A stretch of 64,000 nucleotides of DNA from Apophysomyces variabilis (lineage: Eukaryota > Mucoromycota > Mucoromycetes > Mucorales > Mucoraceae), in NCBI GenBank assembly GCA_002749535.1, contig MZZL01000409.1, positions 2,744,160-2,808,159 of the forward strand, in the 5' to 3' direction. Within the stretch, counting starts at the first letter, position 1, and each line of letters begins with the position of its first letter. Below the pieces are notes generated by a model that saw nothing but the letters and a program-made list of their open reading frames with translations, was not told the origin of the DNA and made no database searches. Shown one piece after another: positions 26,427 through 36,797 of the stretch. Both the position numbers and the translations under genes were made by a program.

Positions 26427-27348
26427 CCGTTTTTGTTATTTAATCTGACAAAACATGTTTAGCTGTCAAATGTTGTAAGTTTTTTGCATAGAGAGGAATA
26501 TCTTAACATTCCAATTGCAGGATCAAACGCTAAGCTAATAGTGGAATGTCAGGGAATGTAATTTGCCTTCTATGTGTTCTAATGGAAGCGTGTGTATAGA
26601 TGAAGGTTCTGTACGTATTCAATTAGGCAATAGACTGATGGATATGGACAATTCCCAACATATTACCAAGCGTCCTTACATGATTGTGCAAAGCTCCTAA
26701 TTTCCTTGGCAGTTTGATCGTTTCAATTTCTGTGCATGTATAAGCTTATTGATGATATCGTGACAGAACGAAAAAAACCAATTCCAAATTTACATAAAAT
26801 AGTAAGTATTAAAGAAGCCAGTTTTCTACTATTACGATACTAAGACTTCTGCGTTTCCTGACTGATGGCTTGAGAAAACAAGATTTTGTTCAAACTGTAC
26901 AGATCTACTTCGTTCTTTCCGAACATATCAAGCCGACAGAAGTTATACATGACCAGTGATACTGCGCTTGTACTATCTTTTACTTGTCCATAACAGCTTG
27001 AATATGCTCGTTCGTAGCATTGCTTGACGTCGACAAAATAATCCGGTCTAGATGTATTTTCATATCCTAGTGGTATAGTGCTGCCACGATTTAATGTAAG
27101 TGGGTGGATTTACGAAATGCATGATATGAATACATATAATGTATTTCCCAATCGTGCTGTAATGTCCGGTCAGTCTGTAGATAATAACCCTGATATATAT
27201 GAACGCGTGAATGATAAACAAGGCTCTCCTTCTTTAATAATGCCTTAGTTTAGGTTTTAAGTCGCAGAAGGTTTACGTAATGCTATTGTGCTGGTCATTG
27301 CGAAGCGATCGGCAAGATTGAACGTCAAAAAAGTGCATATACATTCCT

Positions 27349-27867
27349 TCAGCATGATGGGACGAATAGTGCTAGAGAGCGACTTGCAGGTTTTTTCCTC
27401 ATCTCACATGGCGCAAGCTGTACAGCAATCGGAAGCATGGTGATTGTTTGCGCTGATTTCTGGATAACATTGCAATTTGGCTGATCTTTACAGGACACTG
27501 TATAACGCCTTTTGCCACACTCTGGACACACAGTGTTCTCCTCGTAGCTCATGCACAGTATACAACTTTCGGATAAACGTTGTACATCTTTCATTAAAAC
27601 TGCGTAACACACTTCACTCATGGATATTGACAGCTTAAGCGGCTGCTGCGTACAAAAGGTCAATCTTTCAGGAGGATACTGCTCTTCATCAACAATATAT
27701 TCAATAGACTCAAGCGTGCCATATTCATCGATACCTGTCCCCTTTTCATGTTCGTACAAAAATTGAAAGCTTATTATGATAAAGGTTCCGGTATAATTAT
27801 GATCAAAAAAAGAAACTCGAAGAGAATTATCCTGGAAATGCGATGTTTGACTCAAACTTACTGACAT
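27349..27867 (-). CDS. Hypothetical 172-residue protein with CxxC zinc-knuckle pattern
   Basis: Single open frame just downstream of trehalase on the same strand (123 bases between the trehalase stop and this ATG). Residues about 102-132 hold CILC, then CPECGKRRY, then C and C in VSCKDQPNC, a spacing compatible with a zinc ribbon or knuckle. The N-terminal half has a beta-rich look with aromatic residues. No family recognised. It may be a real small gene or the remainder of a larger one; lack of introns is unusual here, though the bZIP gene and the 58.9 kb gene are also single-exon. Confidence 0.45.
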   Translation of the reverse strand: MSVSLSQTSHFQDNSLRVSFFDHNYTGTFIIISFQFLYEHEKGTGIDEYGTLESIEYIVDEEQYPPERLTFCTQQPLKLSISMSEVCYAVLMKDVQRLSESCILCMSYEENTVCPECGKRRYTVSCKDQPNCNVIQKSAQTITMLPIAVQLAPCEMRKKPASRSLALFVPSC

Positions 27868-27989
27868 CTACTTGTAGAAGTCGCAACACTCACTCTTAGG
27901 GCCCAGTGTGACATCAATTCATACCCGGTGCAATTTTACTTTGCGGAAAGATTGTATAATAAACGGTATGCATCCTTCCGAATTTCATT

Positions 27990-30467
27990 CTATCGCATTT
28001 TCCAAGCATCCATTGGCGAGAGAAGGCGATTGCTACCTGGTTGACTAAGTTCGGCTGCTATCTTTGTAACCGCGGCTGTAACGTTGCCATTCTGGGTCAA
28101 TGCCTTTGCTGATATGAAAGAATTGCGGCGTCGTTGAAGAGCCTCTGCTTCTTCTGCTGGTGATTGCTCATAAAACTGTGGTTTAAATAGTTGATCTGGA
28201 TCAATGCAAGCACTTAAGGCGCGACGCAGACGACGGTTAAGATAGGATATGCCAATTTGGAAGGATGCATTCATCCAGCCAAAACCTTCTCGAGGAACAT
28301 ATTTGAAATCCGTTCCCACGTTTCCATACTCCACTTCAACCTTGTGAGAGAGACTGACGACATCAAACTTTTCCGGCACAACGCCATTAAAATCAACAAC
28401 GCTCTTGGTAATTCTTTTGCAATCCTACGTTAGTAAACTTCAGTGAGTATATTTACTTACGTATAGAGCCAACGGTATGCAAGGCGTTGGGCAATATCCT
28501 GCATATCGTAGTTTCGGAAGCCAACCCATGCCATAATCTGATGTGGAGCCCAGCCAAACGGGAAATCCCACTGGCGGTTTGGCCGTTCGATCGATATCTT
28601 ACCACGAGATTCTTCTGTTCCTGAAACGAGCCCACCTGTCACCTCGAATTTGTTTAAGGAACGCTTAACCATATGTTCTGCTTGATCGTAGCTGGCGCAG
28701 CCGGCCCACATCGCCCAAAAGGCAGTGACGCTTTCATAGGCTATCTGGCGCTCTTTTACGGTATCATAATCATAGTATAGGCCCTCCTTTTCATTCCACA
28801 AATATTTGTCAATGCGGATCTTTCGCTGTTTGGCTCGCTCCGCCCACATTGTAGACGTCTGCACCTTTCCTGCGTCATCCAAAAGTTCATCTTCCAGGTA
28901 ATCGTTAATGCAGTCTGCTATATCCGTTTCGTATTTGTACAATAAAGCGTTCAGATCAATGGTAGCTAGGTTTGCACAGACTCTATCAAACCTGTACGTT
29001 GTATCATGCCCAGATTCTCGTACCGCACGATCATGCAGCAAGTATTCGTCCAGTGCGGGTTCACTAATTTCTTGGTTATTATACGAATCCACAAAAGCAG
29101 GGATAGACTGTTGATGCTTCTTTGCAAACGGCGCAAGGATATGATCAAAGTGCGAGGTCTCTGTTTCCGGTGGTATGCCCAGACCGTCAGGGCGATAGCG
29201 AGAGAGCATCGTTTTCTTGTCCAGTCGCGGCTCCGCCATCCACACGGTGTGATATTCCTTTATGGCTGCTTGCATCACTCCTCTTAGCCATTCCTTATTT
29301 TCCTTCTTGTAGGTTGCATCCAGTCTTTCGTATATTTTCATTGCCATATCGGTTAAGAAGGGTGGCTGTGACCGCATCAAGTAGTAAGACCGGTTGGCAT
29401 TTAGAATTTTCCCATAGTGTCTGATCTGATACACCAAGTTGTCAACCATACTTTTAGCAAGATCTACCCGATTGTCTTGAAGTAGACCTAGTACCGCAAA
29501 ATAGGAATCCCACTATACATGCGCCTGTTACCTCTAAAATGTACGTGCTGACCATGTTACTTACTCCATACATCTCATTAAACCTTCCACCAGGAACTAT
29601 AAAAGGAACTCCGTATAATGTAGAGCCATGCTCGGAAAGACGACGATACATTGCCAGAGACAAGATCCCCGGGCGACTATTTATGCTCTTGACGTACTGG
29701 GCAGTGATGTCTTTTGGTAAGCGTTCAACCTCCAAATTCAGATGCTTCTTCGATTTGCCCAAGTTTTTATAATATTCAAATGCTTCCATATCGTCGAAAG
29801 GCACATATATCCTTGACAATCCATCCGCCGTTCGGGTTTTTGGATCGGCACAGATAAGCTCCAAGCCATCAGCGTCAATCGTACGAACAAGCCTATCCCA
29901 AAAGTCACCGGAAATACGCCTTGAGAGCCTGTCAACCGGATTCTCGGTAAGCCGATCCTCATCAACCACGATATATTTCCTTCCATAGTCGTTGGCAAGT
30001 GCAAGTTCTTGCAGTAGGTTGGACAGCATATAGGTTCCTCTGATCTGATACTTGAGATAGCCACCACTGTCTGCTGTTCCAACAGAAAGCATCTTGGGGC
30101 CTAGATCATTCACTGTAATCTGGAAATCGCCATCTGTATCCTCTTGTTCAAGAATAAGGCGTTGTGTTTCGGGCACGTTTATCAGAAACCTACGTGCCTT
30201 GCTCCTGTCATCTTGATGGAAAAAATTATGAGCGGCTTCGAAATTTATACGTAACTAGCATTGTACCATGTGAACCCCTTCGCTGAAGAGCCACTGCCAA
30301 TTCAGTTTTAGATGGAATTTGTCTTCTCTAAAGAAAAATCATCGAAAAGTCATTATAACCCATCCAAATATGTAAGGAAAAGTACTTGCAGTAAATGTCT
30401 TCCGTCTAAGGGAGCCTGTATTATATCCAGTAGTGTAGTACGTAGAAGCAGGTGCATGTGCGTCCAT
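27990..30467 (-). CDS. NTH1: Neutral (cytosolic) trehalase, GH37
   Basis: Hydrolyses trehalose to glucose in the cytosol during stress recovery and germination. About 753 residues in one model. The N terminus starts MDAHAPASTYYTTGY and carries LRRKT and RRGSHDD, the latter matching the PKA/14-3-3 site of fungal neutral trehalases. The calcium loop DTDGDFQITVNDLGPK (near 30120) follows. GH37 signatures: PGGRFNEMYG|WDSYF (split by the intron 29564-29513) and QWDFPFGWAPHQ (near 28560). Further exons: 30211-29565, 29512-28461, 28413-27990. No signal peptide, consistent with neutral and not acid trehalase. The first intron has two possible models (GC-AG 30389-30328 or GT-AG 30385-30294). Expected regulation is phosphorylation plus Ca2+. 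Divergent from a Sec14-like gene. Confidence 0.95.
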
Positions 30468-31374
30468 GTTGTTTATAGTGTTAAAATTAAGCATGTTAAG
30501 AAACCTCTCTGTTAAAAAAAGAATGGGTACAACCAAGCGAGAAAAGATCCAACAAGATAAAGAATATGAAACGGACAGAAGGCATCATGACAAGTTCGTT
30601 TCCACGTTCAAGTCACAGTTTAGAATGAGTAAGACTTACCCAATGATTCGGAATTTCTATTACTGCATCCTCATGCAGGCATGAACTTTGTCTTTTTGAT
30701 CCCTGGAGGAGTTCAAAATTAACCCCGATGTTGGTACTACCACAAAACAGCAAACGCGCATGGCGCATGAACCACAAAACGTTTTCTCCATCCAATATAT
30801 ACTACTGCCCTTCTCGTTCGATTTCAAGTTACGTCATGGCTGTTATTCTCAATATATATTACTATACTTTGTTTAAATCATGATTAGGTGATTCAACTAT
30901 ACATATGGACATTTAGAAGACTTTGAAATGGATAAACTCTATTGATACTGACCAGCAAAATAAAGAATAAACAAGCATTCATAAGCATCACTCAGGTATC
31001 TGTTTTGCTGGATCAGTCCATATATGATAACCCCATACTTGGCAATAGTCTATTTCCAAAGTAACAGTAGCAATGGGGAACGTACTTTTTTTTGTCCGTC
31101 TCAGTTTATTGGAAAATGGCAACTATGGAGAAACACCAAAAAAGGAAAGATATCCAAATGAACCTTATCCACGTTCGTTTGTGCTTGTGAGATTCACATC
31201 GTTTATTCCCCACCCCTCTTCGATTCATTGTGCCTTCTAAGGGCGGAGCTTACTGAATCGTGTCAGCGTGAAACAAGCAAATATGGTTAAAACCGACTAT
31301 AAAAAGGTTATCGTTCGGCTTCCTTTCCTTTTCATCATCCCTTTCTCTCTCCTTTGACAATAAGCGTAGCAGAC
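30468..31374. other. Shared promoter region of trehalase and second Sec14-like gene
   Basis: About 900 bases between divergent starts, with no coding signal. A C-rich run containing CACCCCTC lies near 31208-31216; its CCCCT core matches the yeast stress element, but one copy occurs often by chance. A TATA box serves the rightward gene. Confidence 0.45.
31299..31305 (+). promoter_or_regulatory. TATA box of second Sec14-like gene
   Basis: TATAAAA 76 bases upstream of the ATG at 31375, followed by a pyrimidine-rich leader (TTTCCTTTTC, CTTTCTCTCTCC), a layout usual for well-expressed fungal genes. Confidence 0.55.
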
Positions 31375-32849
31375 ATGGCTCCATCAATTAACCCAACTAC
31401 CCCTAATTCCACGTCCGACGTGAAACTTGCCGGTCATGTTGGCCACCTTACAACCAAGGAAACAGAGATGCTCAAGCAAATGTGGAACATGTTGACCGAA
31501 CTCTTCAAACAGCCGGGGACGGAACTCAAGGCTCCAGAGAAAAAGGTCGAAGAAGCGTCCGCAAAGAGAAAGGCAGGAGGCTGGGGATTTGGAAGGAAAG
31601 AAAAAAAGGAACAAACCCAGATGGAACTGTTTCTTGGTGCCACCATCGATCCGAGCTTGTTGAGTCTTCCCATCGAGAAAGCAATTCCCCAAATTCCGGG
31701 TTCAGCCCTAAGAAAGACATTCTGGGCCATGGTTGCAACAGACAATCCCGATGCAGTCGTTCTCCGGTTCCTCCGAGCACGCAAATGGGATTTGGACGCA
31801 GCCTATAAAATGTTGATCAATACCTTGCGCTGGCGTTTGGTGATGCGTGTCGACGAAATAACCGCCTTGGGCGAGACTGGGTTAAAAAACGAGCTTGAGA
31901 AGGTTAAGCCAGGCATGGGTGAGTGCTTGGTCCAACAATTGCACTCAGGCAAGGCCTTCCTTGGTGGTCCAGATAAGTCGGGACGCGGCATCTGGTAAGT
32001 TGTTGTATTCACCCAAAGAGCTATAAAAATAAGATGGTGTTGACTTCCATTTTTCTTTTTGTGTGCTCAGCTTTGTCAATGTCCGTTTCCATCACAAGGA
32101 TGACCAGCCACTGGAGGTCCTTAAGATACTGACAATCCTTATTATGGAAACGTCTCGATTGGTGGTTGCACAGCCCACCGAAGCTGTATGCATTGTATTT
32201 AATCTTGATAGATTCACCCTGAGCAACATGGTATTTTCTACTCTGATTGTGTCGTGGAGCAGATCCTTACCATATATGTCTACTCTAGGACTACGATTTT
32301 GTCAAATTCTTGCTTACCTGTTTTGAGGCATACTATCCCGAAACCTTGGGTAGCTGCCAAATATATAAAGCACCTTGGGTGTTCTCTACCGTATGGGCCG
32401 TGATCAAACCATGGCTAGATCCCGTAGTTGCCAGCAAAATCAACTTTGCAGATAATCTCGATCAATTGAATCAATTTATTGATATGGGGGCGTTGCCTAG
32501 TTGTATTACAGGCGAGACGGATAAAGTATCAAAGGATGAAATTCAAATGGAACCTCCAAAGGCTGGTACTTTGGTAAACGTGACTCCTGCCATTAAGGCT
32601 TACGAAGAGGCGATTGACGAATATGAACAAGAGACAACACGATGGATAAGTGCTAATTCACCTGAAGAGGAAGGCCGCAAGAGTCTTGCAAGGAAATACC
32701 GTAACGCACGTATCCAGGCTGAGAATGATATCAGAGGATCGACAAGCTACCACGTCAAAGGTCTCGTTCAAATAACCGATGAAGGTCGTCTCGTTGTCGA
32801 TTATGGAAGTGAAGGCTGGTTCCCGCAAGATATCACAGACATCGTTTAA
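31375..32849 (+). CDS. Sec14-like CRAL-TRIO phospholipid-transfer protein
   Basis: Three exons (31375-31994, 32071-32230, 32289-32849) give 446 residues. An N-terminal ~110-residue extension rich in Lys/Ala precedes CRAL-TRIO-N (VVLRFLRARKWDLDAAYKML) and the lipid-binding lobe: GIC|FVNVRFHHKDDQP, VCIVFNLDRFTLSNMDYD, FEAYYPETLGSCQIYKAPWV. The C-terminal ~120 residues, after the lipid-binding part, are charged and helical. Family members move phosphatidylinositol and other lipids between membranes. It differs in layout from the Sec14-like protein at 0.1-1.5 kb (extension at the other end, low similarity), so the two are not a recent tandem pair. The start follows a good TATA box. Confidence 0.92.
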
Positions 32850-34877
32850 GCAAAATGCTGTACCTTTTCCCTAAAACACATATTATACATAAATATTACG
32901 ATATACACCGATTTGGAGCACTGTATTTTATCTAATGGTTGATTACGTGCTGAACACAGATTAAGCATCATGCCAGAAACACCTATATGGAAGAGTTCAT
33001 GGCATAACAAAGTTATATTTTTTGCTAACCTACAAGAGGAACACCGTGGCTTCCTACTGTTCTTTTGGCAATAACCATGCTTTCGTTGAGCTTATTATTA
33101 ACATGTGGCCTTGCGGACTAACCAAAGTTCATTGTGGATCGAGCGGAGCTGAATCTTTCGTTAAGGAGCGGATTCCTCGTGGTACATGTCAAACGCCAAA
33201 CCCATTTTAAGATGTGAATGAAGCTTCACGTCCTTTCCGATCAATGATGATCTCGATGACCACACCCATATCCATGGAAATTACCCCTCAGCAAGATGTC
33301 CTACATTAAATGAACGCTTGAGGTCCACTATAATAGGTTTTTATCCCGAGTCTAACTAGATACTACTGAAAATATTCGCACTTCCAACTGTAAGTTTCCG
33401 ATAAGCTATATTAAAGCAGAAAACAACACCATCGCGTTGCGTACTGTCCGTACAAAAATTGCTTATAAGTTGACAATCGTTTGCTATACAATGAATGGTT
33501 AAAATCGCATCCATAGAGAAAAGCAAACGCTCTATACTATGGTTACCGTTCACGCCGTTAAACAGGCCTTTTTTTTTTCAGAAGGTCACAAAGTAATATA
33601 ATGAAAAACTTAATTCCCTTTTTTCGCTATATGCTCGTACTCCAGGGGTCAACCCTGAATTGCACGAGGCGCTGTCATTATCCGCGGCCTTTCATAGAAA
33701 ACGAACTGTGGCGGAACATGATAGACAATTTCAGAATGGGATGCGTAGTATAGCCCACTGCTCAATTTTATTACTGGTTGAGAATCTATGGATCACGAGA
33801 ATTTCCGCTAGCAGTTGATGAACGCGCCTCGTCTTTTTCTTAGATCTCTAATTGATACGGCCTAGGAGGCTAGGGTTCTTGTTTCCTCTACCAGGTATAG
33901 TAAACATTTGGTATTCTCATAAAGCTCCATGAGTGCAGTTCCAGCTGTACTAACCAATTTGCCGCTGTTGCAGTGAGGTTAAAGCAGCAAAAGTCAACTT
34001 TTTCTCATCATGTGTTGTGTTATTTTTAGCCGCCCATATTAGGTCTGTACTTTACCATGTGAACCGAATGAAATCGTTGGATTCGGACTCTATTAGCAGA
34101 AGTTTTAGCAGTTCCAACTTTACGCACAGTCCGATTCACCACTCGTAACTGGAAATGTTACGATTCAAGTAAAGCTGTGTAACGATCGACCCAAAGTTTC
34201 GTCTTATCTCCACAATCATATTTGCGCTAGTTATACAACTCTGAAACTACGTTCGCCAGAAAAGCCCACAGGAGATTGGCAAATGCTTACAGAGTATCGC
34301 TTTTGGATTATGGTTGGAAAAAGAAGAGGGAAATATTTGATATAGGGCTACAAATACTGTGAGAATTGCTGAGTTGTACCCATCCCTATCTAGATTATTC
34401 CGGTTCCTTTGAACTATCCTATCGTGGAGTAAGAATTATAATACACAAAAGACCCAACGCTACAGTTTTAGACAGTTTCCGATGGACTAGTTTTCACTTG
34501 ATGAAACCGTCAAAGTTTGCTTCCCATAGCAAATCGCTGCATATCCTTGGAGGGACACTCATGTAGGAAGTACTGTACAGTAAACTCGTGAAGATGATCC
34601 TATGCTATCTATTGTAAAACAGAGATATCAGGATTCCATACTCCAGTTCGTGAACCGGTTGAAGTTGCAGTCAATGAGCGTAAGCACAGAACTTAGGCTT
34701 ATCTAAAGTTCAGACCGCTATCCCCATTTTACTTATTTACAAACATATTTACAGTTTTGAAATCTTTTGTATCATGATCGACCACTCAGTAAACGCCTCT
34801 TTACAAACCCTTTAACTCCGTCGTGGCCCCTATCGTATATTTAGCTATATATCATAATACTCGAATAGACTTAACGC
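32850..34877. other. Convergent intergenic region
   Basis: About 2 kb between convergent genes. Short open frames only (for example 33022-33210, 34366-34566), with no domains, RNA genes or repeats recognised. Confidence 0.5.
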
Positions 34878-36797
34878 TTACTCAGACGTAATAACCATCG
34901 TGCGCCTTTTAGCACTAGACCAAAGGAGAACCCCAAGATCGCGAGCATGCTGTTCGGCTGCATCAAAGTCAGCCTGCAAATTGAACTCATGATATAGATA
35001 GGCTGAAAGAATTAATTAGCATTGTCTTTCCATGTGCGCTACTTATTGTTTTTTTTGCTTTACCTGGTGTCGTTTTCAGACGGTTCCTTTCCATTTCCCA
35101 TAAGCGAATCTGATCCACAACAGTTAACGGTAAAATAGGGTTCTATCAAAATGAGTTTAGCTAATTTTCGTAGCAGAGTAAGTACCAACCTTTTTCCGCA
35201 TCTGTGGATGTGCATGTGTTTGCATATAAGATATTATCTATATTACATTAATAAATCGTCACCATCAATAACGGTAGCTTACTTGATCGGCAGTAATGCC
35301 TTTCAATAAAGCATTTCTAACACTATCTCTAGTAATGACGCCAGCAACCATATTGCGGAAGCGGGACTGCAGTTGCACGAATAAGTTTAGCACAGCAATT
35401 TGTAGCGGTGACTCTAAAGCAAAAATCAGCTTGTGCATCAGATAGGGTACGTCCTCCTTCTTACCTGTATATGCGTACACTCTGTAATTGGTCTCTAAAA
35501 TAACGAAACCTTGCTCACTTTCTTCCTCCTCTGCAGTACTCAGTCCTGCGGCGTCTGTGGGTATACCATGTCTGGGATTCACGCTTGCTAATGCGGCATT
35601 GCCAGATGTTAGCGTTGTTGCCAAGCGAGTAGGATAATAACGCCTGGAAGATTTCTAGCAATTCTTAATGTCAGCACAAAGCCTTCCTTCACATCCTTCC
35701 TGCTTTACCTTCCTCTGATACACAATGCCATAATCACGTAAATCCTCCAGCATTTGTTTCTGAGTCTGCGTCAGAGTTTCAACGGAGTAATTCTAACCAT
35801 CAGTCAGTATATTATTCTCCCGTCTACAATATACCTCTCCTAATTCTAGTGATCCCAATTGGAAGAGAAAGTTGAGTGACTCTACCAGGTCCATTTGCAG
35901 GACCTATGTTTCAAACAGCGTAAGCTTCTTTAATCTATGCTGCCATTGTACTTTCATACCTCTGACATATCTAAATACTGCAGCAAGAAAGCCCATACTT
36001 GCGTGTTGACATCCTGAAGAAGAAACTGAAATCCTTTGTTTGTAATTTGCAATTGGCTTTCGTCGTTTGGGCTAAGACAACAATTTAGATGCGTGATTGA
36101 TCTTACTGTGGTAACATACCTTTTCTGCATCAATTGACTACGTTCTAATAGATCTAACACGCCTCGACTGGGTTTTTTAGTCAGTGATGTGCCAACCATA
36201 AAGTGCAAAATAGATTCCCATTGCTGCGTTGCATATTGATCCAGAAATGCTATATCAACTGGGTGTTTATCTGGTGTTGATGATGGTAATCCAAAGGATT
36301 GTTGCGATCCTCTATAAGTTAACGTCTTAGCAGCATTTTTTTTTAAACAGAGGATGTCTATTAATTACCCTCCCGTCAATGCATTTTTGAATTCTTCCCG
36401 AAACGTAGCGTTCATTAGCAAGCTATTGTCGCGATGTTCTAATATCCGCAGCCTGGAAAGCTTATGTAGGGCCTCCGCAAGCTTGCTGCGATCGCCATAG
36501 TTAGACCCAATGATGGCCGAGATTTATCGTGTTACCGTTGTCCATCCTGATTGACCCAGCTATTGATGTCTTGTGCAAGCATGGCAGATTCCACGTATAG
36601 TAGTGACATTACGATCTGCCTTCCAATACTCGGGAGCAGCCTAGAGTTGCAAAGTTTAATTGACGAGACATCATCCAGCCAATGTACCTGAAAATAGCTA
36701 AGCATGTTGCAGGCTTTTCGAATAAACGAAGGAACGTAATCGTCGGCAATGTTTCAAGATACTCGTAGATATTGGTCTTGAAATTGTCGACAGACAT
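34878..36797 (-). CDS. TFB2: TFIIH core subunit p52/Tfb2
   Basis: Subunit that anchors and stimulates XPB in TFIIH for transcription and nucleotide excision repair. Starts [18 protein letters not shown] with ATCLAIF, the typical p52 N terminus; continues with [18 protein letters not shown] (near 36570), ILHFMVGT (near 36200), and [32 protein letters not shown] and [18 protein letters not shown] (35.3-35.5 kb), all strongly p52-like. The last exon encodes [18 protein letters not shown] and ends VITSE. About ten short-intron exons; estimated 470-490 residues, normal for the family. The ATG at 36797 gives the conserved start. With XPD at 6.8-10 kb this is the second TFIIH subunit in the window. 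Confidence 0.93.

Larger units (their letters stand above)
23347..27348. other. Gene-poor AT-rich stretch around tRNA-Leu
   Basis: About 4 kb with no protein gene that can be supported; open frames are 80 codons or shorter and lack domains. Composition becomes clearly AT-rich from about 24.7 to 26.8 kb, beginning directly beside the tRNA gene. A purine-rich tract (26225-26262) and an imperfect direct repeat (26334-26426) follow. It could be a decayed transposon or simply degenerate spacer; no transposase, integrase or clear terminal repeats are visible. Confidence 0.5.
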
